Below, piece by piece: positions 50,773 to 59,670 of a DNA stretch of 64,000 nucleotides; position 1 is the first letter of the stretch; each line of letters begins with the position of its first letter. A program made the position numbers and the translations under genes. The notes beneath the pieces are model-generated. The model made no database searches, was not told the origin of the DNA, and saw nothing but the letters and a program-made list of their open reading frames with translations. This stretch comes from Longispora albida DSM 44784 (GTDB lineage: Bacteria; Actinomycetota; Actinomycetes; Mycobacteriales; Micromonosporaceae), in assembly GCF_000379825.1 (NCBI RefSeq), contig NZ_KB903818.1, positions 74,556-138,555 of the forward strand, written 5' to 3'.

Positions 50773-53220
50773 CTACTGCCGGATTCCCATCCCGCCGCCG
50801 GAGCCCGCCCGCAGGGCCAGCCGGGCCGGGAGGGCGGTGCTGGCGAAGGCGAGCAGCGCGCCGCCGCCCAGCACGGCCGCGTAGTACCAGCCCGAGACCC
50901 GCACATCGGCTGACCCGGTCATGCCGATGCTGAACGTCGTCAGTACCGCGAAGCTGATCACCGACCCGAACAGGAGGCCGATCACCGACACCACAGCCGA
51001 CTCCCAGCGGAGCATGCGCAGCACGTGCCGCCGGGTCGCGCCGACCAGCCGGAGCAGGGCGAACTCGCGCCGCCGGTCACCGACAGCCAGGGCCAGCGTG
51101 TTGACCACGGCGATCGCGGTGAAGGCGAGTACCAGGCCCATCGCGACGTAGCTGATCTGCGCGTTGACCCGCTGCTGCTCGGCCTGGGCTGCCTTCAGCG
51201 TCGTCCGGTCGAGTACCGCCAGGCCGGGGAATGCCTTGGCCAGCCCGGCCGGGTTGCCACCCTTGACCAGGACCATGTCGTTCAGCGGGTTGTCGACGTG
51301 GGCGGCGAGCAGGTCACGGTCGAGGGTGAGCTCACCGAAGCCGATCCCGCGGTCGTAGATCGCGATCACGGTCAGCGTCACCGGCGCGCCGTCGCCCATC
51401 GTCAGCGGCAGCCGGGAGCCCACGGCCAGGTCCAGCGACTCGGCGGTGCGCGTGCTGACCGCGACCTTGTCCGGTCCGAGGTCGGCGAGCCGGCCAGCGG
51501 TCACCGTCAGGTCCATCGTGGAGTCAACTCCGGCCGGGGTCACGCCCTGGGCGCTGAGCTTGGTCAGCCCGTTCCGGACGACGCCGCGCTTCACTTCGGT
51601 GACGGCGGTGACGCCGGGCTGCTGGCGGGCGGCCTTGGCCGCGGCACTCGGTACGCCGGGGCCGGCCGCGCCGAGGACGTGCTCGGCCAGCAGTCCTTCG
51701 CTCGCCTGCCGCTCGACAGCCCCGCCCATGGTCGTCTGTACGAAGAGGACGGTGCACGCCATCGCCACCATCAGGGTCAGCGGAGTGATCACCGAGGCGA
51801 GCCGCCGGGTCGCGGCCTTCGAGTTCTCCGCGGCCAGCCAGCCCATCCGCGACATCCGCAGCGGCAGGGTGAAGACCGCGACGGCGGCCTTCGCCAGTAC
51901 CGGACCGAGCAGCGACACCGCCACGCACCACAGCAGCACGGAACCGAAGGTCACCGGGGTCGCCGCCGCGTCGGCGTGCAGGATCGTGAGCAGGCCAGTC
52001 GTACCAGCGGCCACTGCGGCGACCAGCAGGCCCGCGATCACGCGCCCGGCGCCGGTCCGCTGCTGCATCGACGACTCGGCCAGCGCCTCGGTCGGCCGGA
52101 TCCGGGTGGCCCGGCGGGCGGAGACCAGGGCGGCGACCAGGCCGGCCCCGACCGTCACGAGCGTCGCGGCCAGCAGCGGCACGAAACCGATCACCGGTTC
52201 CATCGCCTCCGGGATGGCTCCGGCCGCCACGAACCTGTCCCGCAGCCACGCCATCACGACGATGCCCAGCGCCGAGCCGAGCCCGCCGGCCACGACCCCG
52301 ACCACCAGCGCCTCGCCGCCGATCAGCCTGCGGATCTGCTTCGGTGTCGCGCCGATGGCCCGGAGCAGGGCGATTTCCCGGTACCGCTGCTGGAGCAGCA
52401 GAGCGAAGGTCCCCGACACGACCAGCACCGCCACGATCAGAGCCGTCCCGCCGAGCGTCCCGCTCATGCTCACCAGCCGGGTCTGCGCCTTGGCCGCGTC
52501 CAGGAACTCGAGCCCGCCCCGCGCCTCGCCTTCGTACACGACTGCCGGGGTGCCCTTCACGGCAGCGTCCAGGTCCACGCCCGGCGCGTCCACGCCGAAC
52601 GCGCTGACCTCGCCCGGGTGGCCGAAGAGCCGCTCCGCTTCGGTACCCGTGAAGAAAACAGCACTCTGCTGCCGCAGCGAACGCACCAGCCCGACCACCG
52701 TGTACTTCGCGGGCTCCTGTGTGGACTGCACGGTCACCGTGCCGCCCACGCTCACCCGGGCACGCTCGGCAAGCCCCGCGTCGAGTACCACCTCGGAAGC
52801 CGCAGCCGGCGCACGCCCGCTCGTCAGCGTCAGCGGCGTGATCGCGGCGGCCGCCCACGGGTGGCCCCAGGCCGCAGGCCCCTCCGAAGCCCCCGCGACA
52901 GCGGCAGGGAAAGTCAGGTCGGCCACGACCGACCGCACGCCCGGCGTCCCGCGCAGCTTCTCGCCCACGCTCGCCGGGATGCGTACCCGCTCGGTCAGCG
53001 GCTTGCTCTTGATCTTCTTGCCGGTGTTGTGGTGGACCTCCTGGTCGCCACCGACCAGGGTCATCCCGGTGTAGCGCTCGGCGGGCAGCCCGCCCGTCAG
53101 CCCGGTCTGGAGCAGCAGCCCGCACGCTGCCACCAGCGCGGCGGCGCACAGCAGGGCGAGGAAGGCTCCGGCGAAGCCCGCCAGCCGGAAACGCAGTGTC
53201 TGAACGGCGAGACCAAACAT
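50773..53220 (-). CDS. ABC transporter permease, FtsX/MacB type
   Basis: 815 residues with the double-FtsX layout: N-terminal TM, extracellular domain, three TM helices (about 265-390), a second TM plus extracellular domain, and three final TM helices. REIALLRAIGATPKQIRRLI and the copy RREFALLRLVGATRRHVLRML are the cytoplasmic coupling motifs that contact the ATPase. ATG 53220 overlaps the ATPase stop (TGATG). Substrate unknown; lipid, lipoprotein or peptide export is typical. Confidence 0.93.
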   Translation of the reverse strand: MFGLAVQTLRFRLAGFAGAFLALLCAAALVAACGLLLQTGLTGGLPAERYTGMTLVGGDQEVHHNTGKKIKSKPLTERVRIPASVGEKLRGTPGVRSVVADLTFPAAVAGASEGPAAWGHPWAAAAITPLTLTSGRAPAAASEVVLDAGLAERARVSVGGTVTVQSTQEPAKYTVVGLVRSLRQQSAVFFTGTEAERLFGHPGEVSAFGVDAPGVDLDAAVKGTPAVVYEGEARGGLEFLDAAKAQTRLVSMSGTLGGTALIVAVLVVSGTFALLLQQRYREIALLRAIGATPKQIRRLIGGEALVVGVVAGGLGSALGIVVMAWLRDRFVAAGAIPEAMEPVIGFVPLLAATLVTVGAGLVAALVSARRATRIRPTEALAESSMQQRTGAGRVIAGLLVAAVAAGTTGLLTILHADAAATPVTFGSVLLWCVAVSLLGPVLAKAAVAVFTLPLRMSRMGWLAAENSKAATRRLASVITPLTLMVAMACTVLFVQTTMGGAVERQASEGLLAEHVLGAAGPGVPSAAAKAARQQPGVTAVTEVKRGVVRNGLTKLSAQGVTPAGVDSTMDLTVTAGRLADLGPDKVAVSTRTAESLDLAVGSRLPLTMGDGAPVTLTVIAIYDRGIGFGELTLDRDLLAAHVDNPLNDMVLVKGGNPAGLAKAFPGLAVLDRTTLKAAQAEQQRVNAQISYVAMGLVLAFTAIAVVNTLALAVGDRRREFALLRLVGATRRHVLRMLRWESAVVSVIGLLFGSVISFAVLTTFSIGMTGSADVRVSGWYYAAVLGGGALLAFASTALPARLALRAGSGGGMGIRQ

Positions 53221-53981
53221 CAGACCCACGCCCCCAGCCGCGTCATCCGGTCGGCGACCCGGTCGGCGGTCGGCTCGGTCATCGTCTCCACGATCCGGCC
53301 GTCGGCGAGGAAGAGCACCTGGTCGGCGTACCCGGCAGCGACCGGGTCGTGCGTGACCATCACGATCGTCTGCCCGGTCGCGTCCACGATCTGCCGCAGC
53401 AGGCCCAGCACCTCACCGGCCGTGCGGGTGTCGAGCGCTCCGGTCGGCTCGTCGGCGAACAGCACCTCGGGCCGGGTGACCAGCGCCCGGGCGATCGCGA
53501 CCCGCTGCTGCTGCCCGCCGGACAGCTCCCCGGGCCGGTGGCTGGTCCGTGCCTCCAGCCCGACCCGGATCAGGATCTCGGTCAGCCAGTTCTCGTCGGC
53601 CTTCTTGCCGGCCAGCCGGAGCGGCAGCGTGATGTTGTCGCGGACGGTCAGCGCCGGGAGCAGGTTGAAAGCCTGGAAGACGAAGCCCAGCCGGTCGCGG
53701 CGGAGCAGGGTGAGCGCGGTTTCCGACAGCCCGGACAGCTCGGTGTCGCCCAGCCAGACCCGGCCGGCGGTCGGGGTGTCGAGCCCGGCGGCGCAGTGCA
53801 GGAACGTGCTCTTACCGGAGCCGGACGGCCCCATGACGGCGGTGAAGGTGCCGCGCGGGATCGTGATCGACAGGTCCCGGAGGGCGTGCACCCGGGCGTC
53901 GTTCTTGCCGTACTGACGGCTCACGCCCTCCATCTGTACTGCTATAGCGCGAGAAGTCGGATTGTTGCGGGCGGGACTCAT
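53220..53981 (-). CDS. ABC transporter ATPase (MacB/LolD type)
   Basis: 253 residues. Walker A GPSGSGKST (51-59), signature LSGGQQQR (153-160), Walker B VLFADEPTGALD (173-184), Q-loop VFQAFNLLP. The start ATG 53981 is preferred over upstream frame extension. Upstream of the permease on the same strand, following the ArsR-like gene by 113 bp. Confidence 0.95.
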   Translation of the reverse strand: MSPARNNPTSRAIAVQMEGVSRQYGKNDARVHALRDLSITIPRGTFTAVMGPSGSGKSTFLHCAAGLDTPTAGRVWLGDTELSGLSETALTLLRRDRLGFVFQAFNLLPALTVRDNITLPLRLAGKKADENWLTEILIRVGLEARTSHRPGELSGGQQQRVAIARALVTRPEVLFADEPTGALDTRTAGEVLGLLRQIVDATGQTIVMVTHDPVAAGYADQVLFLADGRIVETMTEPTADRVADRMTRLGAWV

Positions 53982-54094
53982 CGTGTGTTGTCCTTTGCGG
54001 GGAAGCTTGCGGTGGGGATCGCGGGCATGCCACATGACCGGGTCGCCGAGTTGCCGCTCGGCGGCCCGGGTTCGGATGGTTCAGAAGTACTGGG

Positions 54095-54667
54095 TCAGCT
54101 CGGCGAGGGGAACGCCAGGAACCGCAGGTGCACCGGCCGCGCCTCGGCCGGCGGCTTCCGGCTCGCGTACTTGGCCAGCAGCGCCTGGTACTCGCGCTGG
54201 AGCTCGATCAGCTCCGCGTAGCTCAGGTCGACGGTGTCGCGGTCGTAGGGGAGTTCCTGCGCCCAGTCGCCCTCCGGGTCCCTGGCCGCCTGGGCCGCTG
54301 CGAACAGGTCCACATCCGCGGCGAAACCGAGCCGGGTGACCTCGTGCAGCACCGGGCGCATCTCGGCGTCCTGCCGGTCGCGGAGCGGGAGCTGCCGGGG
54401 CTCGAAGCGCCACCAGCGCTCCCGCCCGGACGCGAGTTCCGGTACCTCGGCGACGAAGCCGTGCCTGGCGAGCTCGCGCAGGTGGTAGCTGGTCGCGCCG
54501 GAGTTCTCGCCGAGCACCGAGGCCAGCATGGTGGCCGTGGCCGGGCCGTGCAGTTCGAGGTGCTGGAGGATCCGGTGCCTGCGCGGGTGAGCCAGGGAGC
54601 GCAGGGCCTCCAGGTCGGTCACCTCCGCAGGGAGGGAGGACCTCAGTGGGTGGGGTGCTTCCGTCAT
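54095..54667 (-). CDS. ArsR-like winged-helix regulator
   Basis: 190 residues. The HTH is at about 15-85: LEALRSLAHPRRHRILQHLELHGPATATMLASVLGENSGATSYHLRELARHGFV (cores AHPRRHRIL, GATSYHLREL). The C-terminal half is helical and without metal-binding Cys motifs, so it is not a metal sensor in the usual sense. Probably first gene of the ABC operon. A GATCAT hexamer 6 nt upstream of the ATG may be a leaderless -10. The palindrome-rich region starts directly upstream. Confidence 0.87.
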   Translation of the reverse strand: MTEAPHPLRSSLPAEVTDLEALRSLAHPRRHRILQHLELHGPATATMLASVLGENSGATSYHLRELARHGFVAEVPELASGRERWWRFEPRQLPLRDRQDAEMRPVLHEVTRLGFAADVDLFAAAQAARDPEGDWAQELPYDRDTVDLSYAELIELQREYQALLAKYASRKPPAEARPVHLRFLAFPSPS

Positions 54668-55295
54668 GCGTCCATGATCACGCATGCACAAGTGATTGTG
54701 CAAGGGCGATTGTGCACGATCCTCTGTGCATGGTGCCCTGTGCACAGATGCATTTTGCATACGGTCTCGTGCGCGGTCTGCACGGTGCCCGCAGGGCTTA
54801 CCCAATGGCGGCTCCAGGCTGGACACATGCCCCGCATGGCCTTACCGCCCGTCCCGACCGCCCGAAAACAACGCTTCGCGCGGAGCCTCTGTAAGGTCTT
54901 TGCCCAGCTCACATGCCGATTGTGCCGCAGCCGGATCGCGCTGGCTTCCGCCTCGCTCATGTCACGAGTTCTGCCCTGCTCCCGCCACGAGCGCGCCGAT
55001 CACGTGTGCCGGCTTCCGGCATCCAGGCCGCTGGGAACAAGGCTCCGCACCACGAGCCGACTATGCACTATGCACAAGAGAACGAAGGCTGCTGTGCACT
55101 ATGCACAGCAGAACGGAAGCGCTGTGCCCTGTGCATGCCCGGACCGCTGGTGCATGCCCCCCCGGACCAGAAGCGCTCTGCACGACGGACAGGTAGCGCT
55201 GTACGCAACGGAACCGAAGCGCTGTACGCGACGAAACCACAGTGCTGGGGCACAACAGGCCGCAAGCAGTGTGCACAAGGAAGCGGAAGTACAGA
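54668..55295. repeat. Non-coding region dense in TGCAC/GTGCA palindromes
   Basis: About 630 bp without a credible gene. It holds about 15 copies of TGCAC or GTGCA, including TGTGCACA (54739-54746), ATGCATTTTGCAT (54748-54760) and the perfect inverted repeat GCTGTGCA-CTA-TGCACAGC (55091-55109). From 55081 to 55235 a degenerate 25-32 bp unit recurs around AAGCGCTGT (55118, 55170, 55195, 55216). Three reading frames stay open through it, but none has protein-like composition. Confidence 0.7.
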
Positions 55296-55338
55296 CAGGC
55301 CGGCGAGCCTCTTCCCCGTCGGGAGGCTCGCCGGCCTG
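55296..55338 (-). terminator. Terminator of the HNH gene
   Basis: Perfect 16-bp stem (55296-55311 with 55323-55338), 11-nt loop, starting directly after the stop codon at 55340. Confidence 0.85.
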
Positions 55339-55339
55339 A

Positions 55340-55783
55340 TCAGCGCGCGTGGAACGATGCCCAGAGCGGGACCTTCGGCGTCACCAGCAGGGGCATGCGC
55401 GCTTCGGAGGGAGTACGGTCGCCCTTCCGGCCATTGCAGCCGGCACAGGCCGCGACAGTGTTCTCCCAGTGGTTCTGGCCGCCACGCGAACGCGGCAGGA
55501 TGTGGTCGATGGTGCTCGCCGAGCCGGAGCAGTAGCCGCAGCGCCTGCCGTCCCGGGTCAGCACTCCGGCCCGGGACCAGGCAGGTCCGCGGCCCCGCCG
55601 CCAGCGGGTCACGACGTACTGGACGAGGCGGACCACCTTCGGCACCGGGTACACGCCGATTATCCGGTCGGGCTCGGCCTCGTGGATCTCGGCGACCTGC
55701 CGGTAGAGCATGCGGATCGCGTGCTTGAGGCTGACACGGTGCAGGGGTCCGAGGTCGGCGTTGATAACGAGTACGGCGGTCAC
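55340..55783 (-). CDS. HNH endonuclease
   Basis: 147 residues. HNH core in the C-terminal half: CGYC, TIDHILPRSRGG (catalytic His), then ENTVAACAGCNGRKGDRTP, with two CxxC pairs for a structural zinc. The N-terminal part VLVINADLGPLHRVSLKHAIRML is the usual leader of the small actinobacterial HNH family. GGAGGAGG before the GTG start. Upstream sits a small ORF and an intrinsic terminator, so expression may be controlled in the leader. Confidence 0.9.
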   Translation of the reverse strand: MTAVLVINADLGPLHRVSLKHAIRMLYRQVAEIHEAEPDRIIGVYPVPKVVRLVQYVVTRWRRGRGPAWSRAGVLTRDGRRCGYCSGSASTIDHILPRSRGGQNHWENTVAACAGCNGRKGDRTPSEARMPLLVTPKVPLWASFHAR

Positions 55784-55819
55784 CGTGCCCTCCTCCTTCG
55801 CGTGGTCTTGGGTGGTACC

Positions 55820-55865
55820 CGGGAAAAGGAAAACCGCCCGTCCCGGGTGGTCCGGGCGGGCGGGT
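55820..55865 (-). terminator. Terminator in the HNH gene leader
   Basis: GC-rich hairpin of about 12 pairs with two bulges (55833-55846 with 55852-55865), followed on the minus strand by TTTTCCTTTTCCC (55832-55820). It lies 37 nt upstream of the HNH start codon. Confidence 0.7.
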
Positions 55866-55885
55866 CGGGTGGCGCGGCTGGCGCG

Positions 55886-55978
55886 CTATCCGGTCCGCTG
55901 ACCCGGCTGGTCGGAGGGTGCCCAGCGCCGCCAGCTCGCCGCCGTGCCGGCGGTCGGGATGCTGGTCGTGCAGAGCAT
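55886..55978 (-). CDS. Putative 30-residue leader ORF upstream of HNH gene
   Basis: ATG 55978 with GGAG 7 nt upstream; 30 codons, ends at 55886, 20 nt before the terminator hairpin. Peptide starts MLCTTSIPTAG and contains two Trp. It could be a leader peptide for attenuation or an independent small protein. No homology evidence available. Confidence 0.35.
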   Translation of the reverse strand: MLCTTSIPTAGTAASWRRWAPSDQPGQRTG

Positions 55979-56056
55979 GGCTGGGCTCCAATGGTCAGGG
56001 TGAGGTGCTGCTTGCTGGCAAAACACTACGTCGGCCTGTTCTGAGCGTAAACGCAA

Positions 56057-56093
56057 TTTCCCCGCGCGGTCCAGACTGGACGGCGCGGGGAAA
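56057..56093 (-). terminator. Terminator of the oxidoreductase gene
   Basis: 11-bp outer stem (56057-56067 with 56083-56093) plus an inner TCCA/TGGA; U-rich on the minus strand. Confidence 0.8.
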
Positions 56094-56107
56094 CGATGAG
56101 TTTCGAT

Positions 56108-57037
56108 TCAGGGTACGAGGACGAGCTTGCCCCGGTGGTGGCCGTGCTCGCTGTCCCTGTGTGCCTCGGCGGCCTCGGCGAGCGGGTAGGTCTTCCAGAT
56201 CGGGAGTTCGAGGACGGGCAGCGCGACCGCCCGGTCGAGGGCTTCGCGGGTGTAGCGCTCGTCGCCCGGCTCGTGCCCGGAGCTGAACCGGACTCCGTGT
56301 TCGGCTGCCGTCGGGTCGGCGATCGTGATGACCCGTTCGGTGCCGCCGGTCAGTTCGACCGACAGTGGCAGCACACCGCGCCCGGAGGCGTCGACGACCG
56401 CGTCGACCGTGCCGATGGCCTGGACCCGCTCCAGCAGGCCGTCGCCGTACTCGACCGGGATCGCGCCCAGCGCCCGCAGGTAGTCGTGGTTGCTGGTGCT
56501 CGCCGTGCCGATGACCTTGGCTCCGGCGGCCACGGCGAACTGGACGGCCAGGCTGCCCACACCACCGGCCGCGGCGTGGATCAGTACCGTCTCGCCGGCC
56601 GTGAGCTTCACCGAGTCGAGTGCCCGATGCGCGGCGTCGGCGGCCACACCCAGCGCCCCGGCCACCTCCCAGGTCAGGGTGGCTGGCTTGGCGGCGATCC
56701 GGATGACGTCGGCGATGGCGTGGCCGGCGTACCCGCCCTCGACCATCCCGAACACCTCGTCGCCCACCGCGAACTCGGTGACGCCCTCGCCGACGGCGTC
56801 GACGATCCCGGCGGCCTCCAGCCCGGGTACGTGCGGGAACGTGATCGGGAAGAACTGGCTGAGCAGGCCGGCCCGGATCTTCCAGTCGGCCGGGTTCACG
56901 CCGGCCGCCCGGACCTTGAGCCGCACCTGGCCGGCCCCGGGCTGGGGCAGTTCCGTGACATTCGTGAGGGCCAGGACGGCCGGGGCTCCGTACTCGGAAA
57001 ACGTGATCGTGGCGGTGTTCGTGCCGTTGTTCGTCAT
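56108..57037 (-). CDS. Zinc-less medium-chain (quinone oxidoreductase-type) dehydrogenase
   Basis: 309 residues, MDR superfamily. VNPADWKIRAGL, PHVPGLEAAGIVDAVGEGV, and the nucleotide-binding VLIHAAAGGVGSLAVQFA are the NADPH quinone oxidoreductase signatures; the structural-zinc cysteines are absent. ATG 57037. Divergent from an MmyB-like regulator, the usual genomic pairing for this enzyme type. Confidence 0.93.
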   Translation of the reverse strand: MTNNGTNTATITFSEYGAPAVLALTNVTELPQPGAGQVRLKVRAAGVNPADWKIRAGLLSQFFPITFPHVPGLEAAGIVDAVGEGVTEFAVGDEVFGMVEGGYAGHAIADVIRIAAKPATLTWEVAGALGVAADAAHRALDSVKLTAGETVLIHAAAGGVGSLAVQFAVAAGAKVIGTASTSNHDYLRALGAIPVEYGDGLLERVQAIGTVDAVVDASGRGVLPLSVELTGGTERVITIADPTAAEHGVRFSSGHEPGDERYTREALDRAVALPVLELPIWKTYPLAEAAEAHRDSEHGHHRGKLVLVP

Positions 57038-57114
57038 GCCGGTAACCCTGCCGCCGTCGCGAGCGGGGCGGGAGCGGAGCGGTTTGGCTAGGACCCGGAG
57101 TCCCTGGCACATCC

Positions 57115-57135
57115 TGAACTCCCTAGTACAGTTCA
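57115..57135. promoter_or_regulatory. Operator-like inverted repeat between oxidoreductase and regulator
   Basis: TGAACT-N9-AGTTCA, with a TAGTAC -10 candidate (57124-57129) inside it, just before the regulator start. Confidence 0.5.
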
Positions 57136-57140
57136 TCGGC

Positions 57141-57998
57141 ATGGAGATGGATCGCGCCGCGCTCGCCGACTTCCTGCGCAAGAGCCGGGAGCGGCTCCGC
57201 CCGCAGGAGGCCGGCCTGCCCGCCGGTGTCCGGCGCCGGACGCCGGGCCTGCGCCGGGAGGAGGTGGCGATGCTGACCGGCATGTCGGCCGACTACTACA
57301 TCCGGCTGGAGCAGGCCCGCAGCACGCAGCCCTCGGTGCAGATCCTCGCCGCGCTGGCCCGCTCGCTCCGGCTCACCGACGACGGCCGCGACCACCTGTA
57401 CCGGCTGGCCGGCCACCACCCGCCGGCTGGCCGCAAGGCTGGCGAGCACATCCGCCCCGGCCTGATGTACCTGCTCGACCAGCTCACCACCACCCCGGCC
57501 CAGATCCTCAGCGACCTCGGCGACCTGCTCGCGCAGAACGAGATGGCGACGGCGCTGTTCGGCTCGGTGTGCCGGATCAACGTCGGCAGCCAGAACATCG
57601 TGCTCAACTGGTTCACCGACCCGCTGGCCGCCGCCGCGTACCCGGAGGACGAGCGCCGTGAGCGCGGCCGGGCGCACGTGGCGGCCCTGCGCTGGGCGGT
57701 GACCCGGCGGGGCCCCGGCGACCAGCGCGCGACGGAGCTCGTGGCGAAGCTGACCAGGGCCAGCGCCGAGTTCCGTGAGCTGTGGGATCTGCACGAGGTG
57801 GAGTCGCGCAAGTCGTCCGTGATGCGCGTCGACCACCCGCTCATCGGCCCGATCGTGCTCGACTGCGAGGCTCTGCTCACGCCGACCGAGGACCAGCAGC
57901 TGCTCATCTTCACGCCGCCGCCCGGTACCAACTGTCTCGAGCATCTCGACCTGCTGCGCGTGGTCGGCACGGAGCAGTTCGCGGGGAGCACCTCGTGA
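57141..57998 (+). CDS. MmyB-like XRE transcriptional regulator
   Basis: 285 residues. N-terminal HTH with the hallmark RRRTPGLRREEVAMLTGMSADYYIRLEQARSTQPS (core TPGLRREEVA and YYIRLEQ), then the MmyB-type PAS-like ligand domain (about 110-280: WNEMATALFG-like AQNEMATALFG, NWFTDPLAAAAYP, LRVDHPLIGPIVLDCEALL). ATG 57141; no Shine-Dalgarno. Divergent from the oxidoreductase gene and presumably its regulator. Confidence 0.92.
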   Translation: MEMDRAALADFLRKSRERLRPQEAGLPAGVRRRTPGLRREEVAMLTGMSADYYIRLEQARSTQPSVQILAALARSLRLTDDGRDHLYRLAGHHPPAGRKAGEHIRPGLMYLLDQLTTTPAQILSDLGDLLAQNEMATALFGSVCRINVGSQNIVLNWFTDPLAAAAYPEDERRERGRAHVAALRWAVTRRGPGDQRATELVAKLTRASAEFRELWDLHEVESRKSSVMRVDHPLIGPIVLDCEALLTPTEDQQLLIFTPPPGTNCLEHLDLLRVVGTEQFAGSTS

Positions 57999-58026
57999 CC
58001 GGGCACCTCATGAGCCGGAGTACACC

Positions 58027-58707
58027 ATGAACGGTTTTGATCTGGAGGCGGCGACCATCCTCGAAGTCGTCGTCGGATCGCGGGTCTTCGGGCTGGAGAC
58101 GTCTGCTTCGGACACTGACCGCCGGGGCATCTTCGCCGCGCCGGCCTCGGCGTTCTGGGGTTTCACGAAGCCGCCGACGCACGTGGACGGGCCGCTGCCC
58201 GAGCAGTTCCGCTGGGAGGTGGAGCGGTTCTGCGAGCTGGCTCTGGTCGCCAACCCGAACGTGCTGGAGGTGCTGCACTCGCCGCTCGTCGAGCGGATCA
58301 CACCGGAAGGTGAGGAACTCCAGGCGCTCCGCCCGGCCTTCCTCTCCCGCCGCGTCGCCGGGACCTACCTGCACTATGCCCGCGCGCAGTTCGTGAAGGC
58401 GCAGCGTGGTGTCGAACGCGACGGGCATCCCGTGTGGCGGCACGTCACGCATCTCCTCCGGCTGCTCGCCGAGGGGAAGTCCCTGGTGGAGACGGGTGTC
58501 CTCACGCTGTCCGTCGGGGAGGAACGTGAGTTCCTGCTCTCCGTCAAGCGGGGCGAGGTGCCGTGGGCGGAGGTGAACCGCCGCCAGGCAGCCCTCGCCG
58601 ACGGCCTCGAAGCCGCACTCCCGCGCAGCCCCCTACCCGCCGAGCCGGACACCCGGCGGGTGGAGGAATGGCTGATCTCACTCCGGCGCAGATCCCTTAC
58701 GCCGTAA
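58027..58707 (+). CDS. RlaP/YcgL-type nucleotidyltransferase
   Basis: 226 residues. Pol-beta-type site GSRVFGLETSASDTDRRGIF (G-S-x-x-x-G then S-D-T-D), followed by family segments VERFCELALVANPNVLEVLHSP and AQFVKAQRG. Predicted to transfer a nucleotide to an unknown acceptor (RNA ligase-associated in RlaP). Ends overlapping the convergent sigma-factor gene by 11 nt. Confidence 0.85.
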   Translation: MNGFDLEAATILEVVVGSRVFGLETSASDTDRRGIFAAPASAFWGFTKPPTHVDGPLPEQFRWEVERFCELALVANPNVLEVLHSPLVERITPEGEELQALRPAFLSRRVAGTYLHYARAQFVKAQRGVERDGHPVWRHVTHLLRLLAEGKSLVETGVLTLSVGEEREFLLSVKRGEVPWAEVNRRQAALADGLEAALPRSPLPAEPDTRRVEEWLISLRRRSLTP

Positions 58708-59545
58708 GGGCTGTGATCCGCTCCGGGTCGGTGATCGAGTGGATCTCGGCGATCCGTCCATCCCGGACAGTGAACGCCATCAGCGAGAACGGCCTGCCGT
58801 CGACGGAAGCCAGGATGCCGGCCAGCCCGCCGATCAGGACCGGGGCAGCGGTGTCTGCGAGCTTCGAGAACATCAGCGCCCGGCCGGCCACCAGCTCTGC
58901 GCCGCGTAGCAGTGCCGTCGCGTCGGCGCGCAGCACCACGTCCGGGTCGAGCACCCGGACCAGCGCCTCGAAGTCCCCACCGCGCGCCGCGCTCAGGAAC
59001 GCCTCGACCACCTGTCGCTGTTTGCCCAGGTCAGGATCTGGCTGAGCCGCGCCCTGCACCTTCTTCCGCGCCCGGCTGGCCAGCTGCCGGGTCGCGGCCT
59101 CCGACTTGCCGGCGATCGGCGCGACCTCCTCGAAGGCCACCCCGAACATGTCGTGCAGCACGAAGGCCAGCCGCTCGGAGGGCGACAGCGTGTCCAGCAC
59201 CACCAGCAGCGCCAGGCCCACCGAGTCGGCCAGCAACGCCTCCTGCTCCGGGGTGACCGGCCCGGTCTCGCGGGTCACGACCGGGTCCGGCACGTGCGTG
59301 TCGAAGAAGTCCTCCCGCCGCGACTTGCGGCTGCGCAGCAGGTCGAGGCACACCCGCCCGACCACGGTGGTCAGCCAGCCGGCCAGGTTGGCCACGTCGC
59401 TCGTGTCGGCCCGGCTCAGCTTGATCCACGCCTCCTGCACGGCGTCCTCCGCCTCGGCGAAGGAGCCCAGCATCCGGTAGGCCACCGCCCGCAGATGCGG
59501 TCTGTGCTCCTCGAACTGCCGCGCCAACTGGTCGTTCTTCTCCAC
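58697..59545 (-). CDS. SigJ-like ECF RNA polymerase sigma factor (ECF41 type)
   Basis: 282 residues: sigma region 2 (HLRAVAYRMLGSFAEAEDAVQEAWIKL), region 4 (TLSPSERLAFVLHDMFGVAFEEVAPIAGKSEAATRQLASRARKKV) and a C-terminal SnoaL-like domain of about 110 residues that controls activity in this family. GTG 59545 with GAGGG 8 nt upstream. ECF41 targets are often carboxymuconolactone or oxidoreductase genes; none adjoins here. Confidence 0.9.
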   Translation of the reverse strand: MEKNDQLARQFEEHRPHLRAVAYRMLGSFAEAEDAVQEAWIKLSRADTSDVANLAGWLTTVVGRVCLDLLRSRKSRREDFFDTHVPDPVVTRETGPVTPEQEALLADSVGLALLVVLDTLSPSERLAFVLHDMFGVAFEEVAPIAGKSEAATRQLASRARKKVQGAAQPDPDLGKQRQVVEAFLSAARGGDFEALVRVLDPDVVLRADATALLRGAELVAGRALMFSKLADTAAPVLIGGLAGILASVDGRPFSLMAFTVRDGRIAEIHSITDPERITALTA

Positions 59546-59670
59546 TGGCCAAACCCTCTTTCCCCGGTACCTGTGTGAGGCACGCCCCAGCCACCCCGCG
59601 CCAGAACCCCTCAGGAACATGACGCGCCGGACCCGCCCGGTGTGACGTGATCATGGGTACCATCGGCGGC

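Noticed and set aside
51025..53916. Plus-strand open frame of 963 codons
   Set aside because: Antisense to the ABC permease and ATPase; low-complexity composition.
54128..55339. Plus-strand open frames through the palindrome-rich tract
   Set aside because: Several frames are open at once, with Arg/Ala/Cys-rich composition, no ribosome sites, and partial antisense to the ArsR-like gene.
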